This document shows positions 49,044 through 63,200 of a stretch of DNA of 64,000 bases, one piece after another. A program made the position numbers and the translations under genes. The notes beneath the pieces were generated by a model. It was given only the letters and a program-made list of their open reading frames with translations. It made no database searches and was not told the DNA's origin. The DNA comes from Hydractinia symbiolongicarpus. Lineage: Eukaryota > Cnidaria > Hydrozoa > Anthoathecata > Hydractiniidae. The DNA is taken from positions 3,162,001-3,226,000 of the forward strand of contig NC_079885.1 in the NCBI RefSeq assembly GCF_029227915.1. Direction: 5' to 3'. Positions within the stretch are counted from its first letter, which is position 1; each line of letters begins with the position of its first letter.

Positions 49044-51631
49044 CATGTTGGTACGAATATGTGACGCAACCGTTGTAACTCAAACGGATTTATACCGCCA
49101 GTAGGTCAATGAAATGTAATTTTTGAAACTGTTCCTATTTATTCAGCGCGTGCTAACGGCCAGGATTGGTCCCACAGTAAAAAATGACTTATTTTATATA
49201 AGTTTTTAAGTGAAGCGCTACCATAGGGCCGAGTGTAATCGCTGAATTCCAGCAATCATGTCAAATTAAGAAGAATGTTATTCCTTGGAGTCCAATTGGC
49301 TCATTTATCACATTTATAAGGTCACAGTACAGAATCATTTCAATTACGTCCCACAGTCAATCGTATCACTGTCAAAAGCAATACAACTTAGTAATAATGG
49401 AAAAAAATCACTAAATACATGTTGGTACGAATATGTGACGCAACCGTTGTAGTTGAAACGGACTATTACCGTTAGAAAGTCAATGAAATGTAGCATTTGA
49501 AACTTTCTCTATTTCTTCAGCGCGCGCTAACAGCTAGGATTGGTCCCACAGTGAAAATGACTTATTTTATCTAAATTTTTAAGAGAATCGCTACCATTGG
49601 GCCGAGTGTAATCGCTGAATTGCAGCAATCATATCAAATTAAGAAGAATGTTGTTCCTTGGATCCAATTGTCTCATTTATCACATTTATGAGGTCAAACT
49701 CCAATATCAGTTCAATTAAGTCCCACAGTCAATCCTTTCACTGTTAAAAGCGATGCAACCTAGTAAAATCAGAAAAATATCGCTAAATGCATGTTGGTAC
49801 GAATATGTGACGCAACGGTTGTAATTGAAACGGACTGATGCCGTTAGAAATTCAATGAAATGTAGTTTCTAAAACTGTCTCTCTTTCTTCAGCGCGCGCT
49901 AACGTCTAGGAGTGGTCTAACCGTAAAAAATGACTCATTTATCTAAATTTTTAAATGAAGCGCTACCACAGCGCCCAGCGAAATTGGTAAATTTCAGCAA
50001 TCATGTCAAATTAAGACGACTGTTATTTCTTGTCTCATTTATCACAGTTTTGAGGTCAAAGTCCAAAATCAGTTCAAATAAGTCCCACAGTCAATCCTTT
50101 CACTGTTAAAAGCGATGCAACCTAGTAAAATCAGAAAAATATCGCTAAATACATGTTGGTACCAATATGTGACGCAACCGTTGTAATTGAAACGGACTGA
50201 TACCGTTAGAGAGTCAATGAAATGTAGTTTTTAAAACTGTTTCTCTTTCTTCAGCGCGGGCTAACGGCTAGGATTGGTCCCACCGTAAAAAATGACTTAT
50301 TTATCTAAATTTTTCAGTGAATCCCTACCACAGCGCCCAGTGAAATTAGTAAATTCCAGCAATCATGTCAAATTAAGAAGAATGATATTTCTTGGTTCCA
50401 ATTGTCTCACTTATCACATTTATAAAGTCACAGTCCAAAGTTACTTCAATTAAGTCCCAGAGTCAATCGTTTCACTGTTAAAAGCGACGCAACCTAGTAA
50501 AATCAGAAAAATATCGCTAAATGCATGTTGGTACGAATATGTGACGCAACCGTTGTAATTGAAACGGACTGATGCCGTTAGAAATTCAATGAAATGTAGT
50601 TTCTAAAACTGTCTCTCTTTCTTCAGCGCGCGCTAACGTCTAGGAGTGGTCTAACCGTAAAAAATGACTCATTTATCTAAATTTTTAAATGAAGCGCTAC
50701 CACAGCGCCCAGCGAAATCGGTAAATTTCAGCAATAATGTCAAATTAAGACGACTGTTATTTCTCGTCTCATTTATCACATTTTTGAGGTCAAAGTCCAA
50801 AATAAGTTCAATTAGGTCCCACAGTCAATCTTTTCACTGTTAAAAGCGATGCAACCTAGTAATATCCGAATACTATTGCTAAATACATGTTGGTACGAAT
50901 ATGTGACGCAACCGTTGTAACTCAAACGGATTTATACCGCCAGAAAGTCAATGAAATGTAGTCTTTGAAACTGTTCCTATTTATTCAGCACGTGCTAACG
51001 GCCAGGATTGGTCCCACAGTAAAAAATGACTTATTTTGTATAAATTTTTAAGTGAAGCGCTACCATAGGGCCGAGTGTAATCGCTGAATTCCAGCAATAA
51101 TGTCAAATTAAAAAGAATGTTTTTCCTTGTAGTCCAATTGGCTCATTTATCACATTTATAAGGTCACAGTACAGAATCACTTCAATTAAGTCACACAGTC
51201 AATCGTTTCACTGTCAAAAGAAATACGACATAGTAATATCGGAAAAGAATCACTAAATACATGTTGCTACGAATATGTGACGCAACCGTTGTAAGTCAAG
51301 CGGATTGACACCGTTAGAATGTCAATGAAATGTAGTTTTTGAAAAAGTTTCTATTTCTTCAACGCGCGCTAACGGCTAGGATTGGTCCCGCAGTACAAAA
51401 TGACTTATATATCTGTACTTTTAAATAAAACGCTACCACAGCGCCCAGCGAAATCGGTAAATTCCAGCAATCATGTCAAATGAAAAAGAATGTTATTCCT
51501 TGGGTCCAATTGTCTCATTTATCACATTTATGAGGTCAAAGTCCAAAATCAGTTCAATTAAGTCCCACAGTCAATCCTTTCACTGTTAAAAGCGATGCAA
51601 CCTAGTAAAATCAGAAAAATATCGCTAAATG

Positions 51632-54600
51632 CATGTTTGTACGAATATGTGACGCAACGGTTGTAATTGAAACGGACTGATGCCGTTAGAAATTCAATGA
51701 AATGTAGTTTCTAAAACGGTCTCTCTTTCTTCAGCGCGCGCTAACGTCTAGGAGTGGTCTAACCGTAAAAAATGACTCATTTATCTAAATTTTTAAATGA
51801 AGCGCTACCACAGCGCCCAGCGAAATCGGTAAATTTCAGCAATCATGTCAAATTAAGACGACTGTTATTTCTTGTCTCATTTATCACAGTTTTGAGGTCA
51901 AAGTCCAAAATCAGTTCAAATAAGTCCCACAGTCAATCCTTTCACTGTTAAAAGCGATGCAACCTAGTAAAATCAGAAAAATATCGCTAAATACATGTTG
52001 GTACGAATATGTGACGCAACCGTTGTAATTGAAACGGACTGATACCGTTAGAGAGTCAATGAAATGTAGTTTTTAAAACTGTTTCTCTTTCTTCAGCGCG
52101 GGCTAACGGCTAGGATTGGTCCCACCGTAAAAAATGACTTATTTATCTAAATTTTTCAGTGAATCCCTACCACAGCGCCCAGTGAAATTAGTAAATTCCA
52201 GCAATCATGTCAAATTAAGAAGAATGATATTTCTTGGTTCCAATTGTCTCACTTATCACATTTATAAAGTCACAGTCCAAAGTTACTTCAATTAAGTCCC
52301 AGAGTCAATCGTTTCACTGTTAAAAGCGATATAACTCAATAATATCGGAAAAATATCACTAAATACATGTTGGTACGAATATGTGACGCAACCGTTGTAA
52401 TTGAAACGGACTGATACCGTTACAGAGTCAATGAGATGTAGTTTTTAAAACTGTCTCTCTTTCTTCAGCGCGTGTTAACGGCTAGGATTCGTCCCACAGA
52501 AAAAAATGACTTATTTATCTAAATTTTTAAATGAAGCGCTCCAAACAGCGCCCAGTGTAAACGCTGAGTTGTGGCAATCATGTCAAATTAAGAAGAATGT
52601 TATTCCTTGGGTTACAGTTGGCTCACTTATCACATTTATTAGGTCACAGTCCAAAGTTATTTCAATTAAGTCCCACAGTCAATCCTTTCACTGTTAAAAG
52701 CTATACAACCTAGTAAAATCTGAAAAATATTGCTAAATGCATGTTGGTACAAATATGTGACGCAACCGTTGTAATTGAAACGGACTGATGCCGTTAGAAA
52801 TTCAATGAAATGTAGTTTTTGAAAAAGTTTCTATTTCTTCAACGCGCGCTAACGGCTAGGATTGGTCCCGCAGTACAAAATGACTTATATATCTATACTT
52901 TTAAATAATACGCTACCACAGAGCCCAGCGAAATCGGTAAATTCCAGCAATCATGTCAAATTAAAAAGAATGTTATTCCTTGGGTCCAATTGTCTCATTT
53001 ATCACATTTATGAGGTCAAAGTCCAAAATCAGTTCAAATAAGTCCCACAGTCAATCCTTTCACTGTTAAAAGCGATGCAACCTAGTAAAATCTGAAAAAT
53101 ATTGCTAAATGCATGTTGGTACAAATATGTGACGCAACCGTTGTAATTGAAACGGACTGATGCCGTTAGAAATTCAATGAAATGTAGTTTTTGAAAAAGT
53201 TTCTATTTCTTCAACGCGCGCTAACGGCTAGGATTGGTCCCGCAGTACAAAATGACTTATATATCTATACTTTTAAATAATACGCTACCACAGCGCCCAG
53301 CGAAATCGGTAAATTCCAGCAATCATGTCAAATTAAAAAGAATGTTATTCCTTGGGTCCAATTGTCTCATTTATCACATTTATGAGGTCAAAGTCCAAAA
53401 TCAGTTCAATTAAGTCCCACAGTCAATCCTTTCACTGTTAAAAGCGATGCAACCTAGTAAAATCAGAAAAATATCGCTAAATGCATGTTGGTACGAATAT
53501 GTGACGCAACCGTTGTAATTGAAACGGACTGATGCCGTTAGAAATTCAATGAAATGTAGTTTCTAAAACTGTCTCTCTTTCTTCAGCGCGCGCTAACGTC
53601 TAGGAGTGGTCTAACCGTAAAAAATGACTCATTTATCTAAATTTTTAAATGAAGCGCTACCACAGCGCCCAGCGAAATCGGTAAATTTCAGCAATCATGT
53701 CAAATTAAGACGACTGTTATTTCTTGTGTCATTTATCACAGTTTTGAGGTCAAAGTCCAAAATCAGTTCAATTAAGTCCCACAGTCAATCCTTTCACTGT
53801 TAAAAGCGATGCAACCTAGTAAAATCAGAAAAATATCGCTAAATACATGTTGGTACGAATATGTGACGCAACCGTTGTAATTGAAACGGACTGATACCGT
53901 TAGAGAATCAATGAAATGTAGTTTTTAAAACTGTTTCTCTTTCTTCAGCGCGGGCTAACGACTAGTATTGGTCCCACCGTAAAAAATGACTTATTTATCT
54001 AAATTTTTCAGTGAATCCCTACCACAGCGCCCAGTGAAATCAGTAAATTCCAGCAATCATGTCAAATTAAGAAGAATGATATTTCTTGGTTCCAATTGTC
54101 TCACTTATCACATTTATAAGGTCACAGTCCAAAGTTACTTCAATTAAGTCCCAGAGTCAATCGTTTCACTGTTAAAAGCGATATAACTCAATAATATCGG
54201 AAAAATATCACTAAATACATGTTGGTACGAATATGTGACGCAACCGTTGTAATTGAAACGGACTGATACCGTTACAGAGTCAATGAGATGTAGTTTTTAA
54301 AACTGTCTCTCCTTCTTCAGCGCGTGCTAACGGCTAGGATTGGTCCCGCAGTACAAAATGACTTATATATCTAAATTTTTAAGTGAAGCGCTACCATTGG
54401 GCCGAGTGTAATCGCTGAATTGCAGCAATCATGCCAAATTAAGAAAAATGTTATTCCTTGGAGTCCAATTGGCTCATTTATCACATTTATAAGGTCGCAG
54501 TCTAGAAGCACTTCAATTAAGTCCCACAGTCAATCGTTTCACTGTTAAAAGCGATACAACTTAGTAATATCGGAAAAAAATCACTAAATACATGTTGGTA

Positions 54601-54962
54601 CGAATATGTGACTCAACCGTTGTAACTCAAATGGACTCATACCGTTAGAAATTCATTGAAATGTACCTTCTAAAACTGTCTCTATTTCTTCAGCGCGCGA
54701 TAACGGCTAGGATTCGTACCACAGTAAAAAATGACTTATTTATCTAAATTTTTAAATGAAGCGCTACCACAGCGCCTAGCGAAATCGGTAAATTCCAGTA
54801 ATCATGTCAAATTAAGACAAATGCTATTTCTCGGGTCCAATTGTCTCATTTATCACATTTATAAGGTCACAGTACAGAATAACTTTAATTAAGTCCCACA
54901 GTCAATCGTTTCACTGTCAAAAGAAATACAACATAGTAATATCGGAAAAGAATCACTAAATA
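51632..54962 (+). repeat. Satellite zone with local 372-bp monomer duplication
   Basis: Anchors 51632, 51994, 52366, 52740, 53112, 53484, 53846, 54218, 54591, 54963. About 52705-53076 and 53077-53448 are successive near-identical monomers (AAATCTGAAAAATATTGC, GAAAAAGTTTC, TAAATAATACGC). The order of types at 51632-52740 recurs at 53484-54591 (spacing 1852), and at 60282-61390 (spacing 8650). Confidence 0.8.
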
Positions 54963-56071
54963 CATGTTGGTACAAATATGTGACACAACCGTTGTAAGTC
55001 AAGCGGATTGACACCGTTAGAATGTCAATGAAATGTAGTTTTTGAAAATGTTTCTATTTTTTCAACGCGCGCTAACGGCTAGGATTGGTCCCGCAGTACA
55101 AAATGACTTATATATCTAAACTTTTAAATAAAACGCTACCACAGCGCCCAGTGAAATCGGTAAATTCCAGCAATCATGTCAAATTAAGAAGAATGTTATT
55201 CCTTGGAGTCCAATTGGCTCATTTATCACATTTATAAGGTCGCAGTCTAGAATCACTTCAATTAAGTCCCACAGTCAATCCTTTCACTGTTAAAAGCTAT
55301 GCAACCTAGTAAAATCAGAAAAATATTGCTAAATGCATGTTGGTACAAATATGTGATGCAACCGTTGTAATTGAAACGGACTGATGCCGTTAGAATTTCA
55401 ATGAAATGTAGTTTCTAAAACTGTCTCTCTTTCTTCAGCGCGCGCTAACGTCTAGGAGTGGTCTAATCGTAGAAAATGACTCATTTATATAAATTTTTAA
55501 ATGAAGCGCTACCACAGCGCCCAGCGAAATCGGTAAATTTCAGCAATCATGTTAAATTAAGACGACTGTTATTTCTTGTCTCATTTATCAAATTTTTGAG
55601 GTCAAAGTCCAAAATCAGTTCAATTAAGTCCCACAGTCAATCCTTTCACTGTTAAAAGCGATGCAACCTAGTAATATCCGAATACTATTGCTAAATACAC
55701 GTTGGTACGAATATGTGACGCAACCGTTGTAACTCAAACGGATTTATACCGCCAGAAAGTCAATGAAATGTAGTCTTTGAAACTGTTCCTATTTATTCAG
55801 CACGTGCTAACGGCCAGGATTGGTTCCACAGTAAAAAATGACTTATTTTGTGCAAATTTTTAGGTGAAGCGCTACCATAGGGCCGAGTGTATTCGCTGAA
55901 TTCCAGCAATCATGTCAAATTACAAAGAATGTTATTCCTTGGAGTCTAATTGGCTCATTTATCATATTTATAAGGTCACACTACAGAATCACTTCAATTA
56001 AGTCCCACAGTCAATCGTTTCACTGTCAAAAGAAATACAACATAGTAATATCGGAAAAGAATCACTAAATA

Positions 56072-56512
56072 CATGTTGGTACGAATATGTGACACAACCG
56101 TTGTAAGTCAAGCGGATTGACACCGTTAGAATGTCAATGAAATGTAGTTTTTGAAAATGTTTCTATTTTTTCAACGCGCGCTAACGGCTAGGATTGGTCC
56201 CGCAGTACAAAATGACTTATATATCTATACTTTTAAATAATACGCTACCACAGCGCCCAGCGAAATCGGTAAATTCCAGCAATCATGCCAAATTAAAAAG
56301 AATGTTATTTCTTTGGTCCGATTGTCTCACTTATCTCATTTATAAGATCACAGTCCAAAATCAGTTTAATTAAGTATAAATTTGGTCCAATTGCCTCATT
56401 TATCACATTTATGAGGTCACAGTCCACAAACAGTTCAATTAAGTCCCACAGTCAATCCTTTCACTGTTAAAAGAGATGCAACCTAGTAATATCCGAATAC
56501 TATTGCTAAATA
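56072..56512 (+). repeat. 441-bp satellite monomer (copy 3)
   Basis: Carries the same 69-bp internal duplication and TAAGTATAAATTTGGTCC joint as the copies near 48 kb, with the substitution ATTGCCTCATT in the second half. Followed by a 374-bp monomer. Confidence 0.85.
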
Positions 56513-57995
56513 CATGTTGGTACGAATATGTGACGCAACCGTTGTAACTGAAACGGATTTATACCGCCAGAAGGTCAATGAAATGTAGTTTTTGAAACTG
56601 TTCCTATTTATTCAGCGCGTGCTAACGGCCAGGATTGGTCCCACAGTAAAAAATGACTAATTTTATATAAGTTTTTAAGTCAAGCGCTACCATAGGGCCG
56701 AGTGTAATCGCTGAATTCCAGCAATCATGTCAAATTAAGAAGAATGTTATTCCTTGGAGTCCAATTGGCTCATTTATCACATTTATAAGGTCACAGTACA
56801 GAATCACTTCAATTAAGTCCCACAGTCAATCGTATCACTGTCAAAAGCAATACAACTTAGTAATAATGGAAACAAATCACTAAATACATGTTGGTACGAA
56901 TATGTGACGCAACCGTTGTAGTTGAAACGGACTATTACCGTTAGAAATTCAATGAAATGTAGCATTTAAAACTGTCTCTATTTCTTCAGCGCGCGATAAC
57001 GGCTAGGATTGGTCCCACAGTGAAAATGACTTACTTTATCTAAATTTTTAAGTGAAGCGCTACCATTGGGCCGAGTGTAATCGTTGAATTGCAGCAATCA
57101 TATCAAATTAAGAAAAATGTTATTCCTTGGAGTCCAATTGGCTCATTTATCACATTTATAAGGTCGCAGTCTAGAATCACTTCAATTAAGTCCCACAGTC
57201 AATCCTTTCACTGTTAAAAGCTATGCAACCTAGTAAAATCAGAAAAATATTGCTAAATGCATGTTGGTACAAATATGTGACGCAACCGTTGTAATTGAAA
57301 TGGACTGATGCCGTTAGAAATTCAATGAAATGTAGTTTCTAAAACTGTCTCTCTTTCTTCAGCGCGCGCTAACGTCTAGGAGTGGTCTAACCGTAAAAAA
57401 TGACTCATTTATTTAAATTTTTAAATGAAGCGCTACCACAGCGCCCAGCGAAATCGGTAAATTTCAGCAATCATGTCAAATTAAGACGACTGTTATTTCT
57501 TGTCTCATTTATCACATTATTGAGGTCAAAGTCCAAAATAAGTTCAATTAAGTCCCACAGTCAATCTTTTCACTGTTAAAAGCGATGCAACCTAGTAATA
57601 TCCGAATACTATTGCTAAATACATGTTGGTACGAATATGTGACGCAACCATTGTAACTCAAACGGATTTATACCGCCAGAAAGTCAATGAAATGTAGTCT
57701 TTGAAACTGTTCCTATTTATTCAGCACGTGCTAACGGCCAGGATTGGTCCCACAGTAAAAAATGACTTATTTTGTATAAATTTTTAAGTGAAGCGCTACC
57801 ATAGGGCCGAGTGTAATCGCTGAATTCCAGCAATAATGTCAAATTAAGAAGAATGTTTTTCCTTGTAGTCCAATTGGCTCATTTATCACATTTATAAGTT
57901 CACAGTACAGAATCACTTCAATTAAGTCACACAGTCAATCCTTTCACTGTCAAAAGAAATACGACATAGTAATATCGGAAAAGAATCACTAAATA

Positions 57996-58436
57996 CATGT
58001 TGCTACGAATATGTGACACAACCGTTGTAAGTCAAGCGGATTGACACCGTTAGAATGTCAATGAAATGTAGTTTTTGAAAAGGTTTCTATTTCTTCAACG
58101 CCCGCTAACGGTTAGGATTGGTCCCACAGTACAAAATGACTTATTTATCTAAACTTTTAAATAAAACGTTACCACTGCGCCCAGTGAAATCGGTAAATTC
58201 CAGCAATCATGTCAAATTAAAAAGAATGTTATTTCTTTGGTCCGATTGTCTCACTTATCTCATTTATAAGATCACAGTCCAAAATCAGTTTAATTAAGTA
58301 TAAATTTGGTCCAATTGTCTCATTTATCACATTTATGAGGTCACAGTCCACAAACAGTTCAATTAAGTCCCACAGTCAATCCTTTCACTGTTAAAAGCGA
58401 TGCAACCTAGTAATATCCGAATACTATTGCTAAATA
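57996..58436 (+). repeat. 441-bp satellite monomer (copy 4)
   Basis: Fourth carrier of the 69-bp internal duplication; shares CTTTGGTCCGATTGTC with copy 3, which points to a common origin of copies 3 and 4. The following monomer (58437) is a hybrid that switches type near the GCGCGTGCTAACGGCTAGG patch. Confidence 0.85.
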
Positions 58437-60281
58437 CATGTTGGTACGAATATGTGACGCAACCGTTGAAACTCAAACGGATTTATACCTCCAGAAGGTC
58501 AATGAAATGTAGTTTTTGAAACTGTTCCTATTTATTCAGCGCGTGCTAACGGCTAGGATTGGTCCCACAGTGAAAATGACTTATTTTATCTAAATTTTTA
58601 AGTGAAGCGCTACCATTATGCCGAGTGTAATCGCTGAATTCCAGCAATCATGTCAAATTAAGAAGAATGTTATTCCTTGGAGTCCAATTGGCTCATTTAT
58701 CACATTTATAAGGTCGCAGTCTAGAATCACTTCAATTAAGTCCCACAGTCAATCCTTTCACTGTTAAAAGCTATGCAACCTAGTAAAATCAGAAAAATAT
58801 TGCTAAATGCATGTTGGTACAAATATGTGACGCAACCGTTGTAATTGAAATGGACTGATGCCGTTAGAAATTCAATGAAATGTAGTTTCTAAAACTGTCT
58901 CTCTTTCTTCAGCGCGCGCTAACGTCTAGGAGTGGTCTAACCGTAAAAAATGACTCATTTATATAAATTTTTAAATGAAGCGCTACCACAGCGCCCAGCG
59001 AAATCGGTAAATTTCAGCAATCATGTTAAATTAAGACGACTGTTATTTCTTGTCTCATTTATCACATTTTTGAGGTCAAAGTCCAAAATCAGTTCAATTA
59101 AGTCCCACAGTCAATCCTTTCACTGTTAAAAGCGATGCAACCTAGTAATATCCGAATACTATTGCTAAATACACGTTGGTACAAATATGTGACGCAGCCG
59201 TTGTAACTCAAACGGATTTATACCGCCAGAAAGTCAATGAAATGTAGTCTTTGAAACTGTTCCTATTTATTCAGCACGTGCTAACGGCCAGGATTGGTTC
59301 CACAGTAAAAAATGACTTATATTGTGCAAATTTTTAGGTGAAGCGCTACCATAGGGCCGAGTGTAATCGCTGAATTCCAGCAATCATGTCAAATTACAAA
59401 GAATGTTATTCCTTGGAGTCCAATTGGCTCATTTATCATATTTATAAGGTCACACTACAGAATCACTTCAATTAAGTCCCACAGTCAATCGTTTCACTGT
59501 CAAAAGAAATACAACATAGTAATATCGGAAAAGAATCACTAAATACATGTTGGTACGAATATGTGACACAACCGTTGTAAGTCAAGCGGATTGACACCGT
59601 TAGAATGTCAATGAAATGTAGTACTTGAAAATGTTTCTATTTTTTCAACGCGCGCTAACGGCTAGGATTGGTCCCGCAGTACAAAGTGACTTATTTTGTG
59701 CAAATTTTTAGGTGAAGCGCTACCATAGGGCCGAGTGTAATCGCTGAAGTCCAGCAATCATGTCAAATTACAAAGAATGTTAATCCTTGGAGTCCAATTG
59801 GCTCATTTATCATATTTATAAGGTCACACTACAGAATCACTTCAATTAAGTCCCACAGTCAATCGTTTCACTGTCAAAAGAAATACAACATAGTAATATC
59901 GGAAAAGAATCACTAAATACATGTTGGTACGAATATGTGACGCAACCGTTGTAATTGAACCGGACTGATGCCCTTAGAAATTCAATGAAATGTAGTTTCT
60001 AAAACTGTCTCTCTTTCTTCAGCGCACGCTAACGTCTAGGAGTGGTCTAACCGTAAAAAATGACTCATTTATCTAAATTTTTAAATGAAGCGCTACCACA
60101 GCGCCCAGCGAAATCGGTAAATTTCAGCAATCATGTCAAATTAAGACGACTGTTATTTCTTGTCTCATTTATCACAGTTTTGAGGTCAAAGTCCAAAATC
60201 AGTTCAAATAAGTCCCACAGTCAATCCTTTCACTGTTAAAAGCGATGCAACCTAGTAAAATCAGAAAAATATCGCTAAATA

Positions 60282-63200
60282 CATGTTGGTACGAATATGT
60301 GACGCAACCGTTGTAATTGAAACGGACTGATACCGTTAGAGAGTCAATGAAATGTAGTTTCTAAAACTGTCTCTCTTTCTTCAGCGCGCGCTAACGTCTA
60401 GGAGTGGTCTAACCGTAAAAAATGACTCATTTATCTAAATTTTTAAATGAAGCGCTACCACAGCGCCCAGCAAAATCGGTAAATTTCAGCAATCATGTCA
60501 AATTAAGACGACTGTTATTTCTTGTCTCATTTATCACAGTTTTGAGGTCAAAGTCCAAAATCAGTTCAAATAAGTCCCACAGTCAATCCTTTCACTGTTA
60601 AAAGCGATGCAACCTAGTAAAATCAGAAAAATATCGCTAAATACATGTTGGTACGAATATGTGACGCAACCGTTGTAATTGAAACAGACTGATACCGTTA
60701 AAGAGTCAATGAAATGTAGTTTTTAAAACTGTTTCTCTTTCTTCAGCTCGGGCTAACGGCTAGGATTGGTCCCACCGTACAAAATGACTTATTTATCTAA
60801 ATTTTTCAGTGAATCCCTACCACAGCGCCCAGTGAAATTAGTAAATTCAAGCAATCATGTCAAATTAAGAAGAATGATATTTCTTGGTTCCAATTGTCTC
60901 ACTTATCACATTTATAAAGTCACAGTCCAAAGTTACTTCAATTAAGTCCCAGAGTCAATCGTTTCACTGTTAAAAGCGATATAACTCAATAATATCGGAA
61001 AAATATCACTAAATACATGTTGGTACGAATATGTGACGCAACCGTTGTAATTGAAACGGACTGATACCGTTACAGAGTCAATGAGATGTAGTTTTTAAAA
61101 CTGTCTCTCTTTCTTCAGCGCGTGTTAACGGCTAGGATTCGTCCCACAGAAAAAAATGACTTATTTATCTAAATTTTTAAATGAAGCGCTCCAAACAGCG
61201 CCCAGTGTAAACGCTGAGTTGTGGCAATCATGTCAAATTAAGAAGAATGTTATTTCTTGGGTTAAAGTTGGCTCACTTATCACATTTATTAGGTCACAGT
61301 CCAAAGTTATTTCAATTAAGTCCCAGAGTCAATTGTTTCAATGTTAAAAGCGATATAACTTAATAATATCAGAAAAATATCACTAAATACATGTTGGTAC
61401 GAATATGTGACGGAACCGTTGTAGTTGAAACGGACTATTACCGTTAGAAAGTCAATGAAATGTAGCTATTGAAACTGTCTCTATTTCTTCAGCGCGCGCT
61501 AACGGCTAGGATTGGTCCCACAGTGAAAATGACTTATTTTATCTAAATTTTTAAGAGAATCGCTACCATTGGGCCGAGTGTAATCGCTGAATTGCAGCAA
61601 TCACATCAAATTAAGAAGAATGTTATTCCTTGGAGTCCAATTGGCTCATTTATCACATTTATAAGGTCGCAGTCTAGAATCACTTCAATTAAGTCCCACA
61701 GTCAATCCTTTCACTGTTAAAAGCTATGCAACCTAGTAAAATCAGAAAAATATTGCTAAATGCATGTTGGTACAAATATGTGACGCAACCGTTGTAATTG
61801 AAACGGACTGATGCCGTTAGAAATTCAATGAAATGTAGTTTTTGAAAAAGTTTCTATTTCTTCAACGCGCGCTAACGGCTAGGATTGCTCCGCAGTACAA
61901 AATGACTTATATATCTATACTTTTAAATAAAACGCTACCACAGCGCCCAGCGAAATCGGTAAATTCCAGCAATCATGTCAAATTAAAAAGAATGTTATTC
62001 CTTGGGTCCAATTGTCTCATTTATCACATTTATTAGGTCAAAGTCCAAAATCAGTTCAATTAAGTCCCACAGTCAATCCTTTCACTGTTAAAAGCGATGC
62101 AACCTAGTAAAATCAGAAAAATATCGCTAAATGCATGTTGGTACGAATATGTGACGCAACCGTTGTAATTGAAACGGACTGATGCCGTTAGAAATTCAAT
62201 GAAATGTAGTTTCTAAAACTGTCTCTCTTTCTTCAGCGCGCGCTAACGTCTAGGAGTGGTCTAACCGTAAAAAATGACTCATTTATCTAAATTTTTAAAT
62301 GAAGCGCTACCACAGCGCCCAGCGAAATCGGTAAATTTCAGCAATCATGTCAAATTAAGACGACTGTTATTTCTTGTCTCATTTATCACAGTTTTGAGGT
62401 CAAAGTTCAAAATCAGTTCAATTAAGTCCCACAGTCAATCCTTTCACTGTTAAAAGCGATGCAACCTAGTAAAATCAGAAAAATATCGCTAAATACATGT
62501 TGGTACGAATATGTGACGCAACCGTTGTAATTGAAACGGACTGATACCGTTAGAGAGTCAATGAAATGTAGTTTTTAAAAATGTTTCTCTTTCTTCAGCG
62601 TGGGCTAACGGCTAGGATTGGTCCCACCGTAGAAAATGACTTATTTATCTAATTTTTTCAGTGAATCCCTACCACAGCGCCCAGTGAAATCAGTAAATTC
62701 CAGCAATCATGTCAAATTAAGAAGAATGATATTTCTTGGTTCCAATTGTCTCACTTATCACATTTATAAGGTCACAGTCCAAAGTTACTTCAATTAAGTC
62801 CCAGAGTCAATCGTTTCACTGTTAAAAGCGACATAACTCAATGATATCGGAAAAATATCACTAAATACATGTTGGTACGAATATGTGACGCAACAGTTGT
62901 AGTTGAAACGGACTATTACCGTTAGAAAGTCAATGAAATGTAGCATTTGAAACTGTCTCTATTTCTTCAACGCGCGCTAGCGGCTAGGATTGGTCCCACA
63001 GTGAAAATGACTTATTTTATCTAAATTTTTAAGAGAATCGCTACCATTGGGCCGAGTGTAATCGCTGAATTGCAGTAATCATATCAAATTAAGAAGAATG
63101 TTATTTCTTGGAGTCCAATTGGCTCATTTATCACATTTATAAGGTCGCAGTCTAGAATCACTTCAATTAAGTCCCACAGTCAATCCTTTCACTGTTAAAA

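Larger units (their letters stand above)
46550..51631 (+). repeat. Satellite zone with mixed 362-, 374- and 441-bp monomers
   Basis: Anchors 46690, 47052, 47414, 47788, 48229, 48603, 49044, 49418, 49790, 50152, 50524, 50886, 51260, 51632. The 362-bp class starts at 46690, 47052, 49790 and 50524. The 47788 and 48603 monomers are 441 bp. There is no clean higher-order period, but the 362 + 372 couple at 49790-50523 recurs at 51632-52365, 60282 onward and elsewhere. Confidence 0.8.
54963..60281 (+). repeat. Satellite zone with 3474-bp spaced duplication
   Basis: Anchors 54963, 55336, 55698, 56072, 56513, 56887, 57260, 57622, 57996, 58437, 58810, 59172, 59546, 59920, 60282. About 55160-56213 matches 58634-59687 (offset 3474); marks are CAATCATGTTAAATTAAG, AATACACGTTGG, GTGCAAATTTTTAGGTG. 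A further 374-bp copy of the GTGCAAATTTTTAGG monomer type follows (59324 and 59698). Confidence 0.8.

Noticed and set aside
19307-61347. Recurring short + strand frames beginning MTYLSKFLNEAL (e.g. 19307, 21173, 41212, 45340, 52506, 61156)
   Set aside because: They start at the same monomer position (ATGACTTATTTATC) and exist only in monomers that happen to lack a stop. Neighbouring copies are broken by stops and 1-bp indels, as expected for non-coding repeats.
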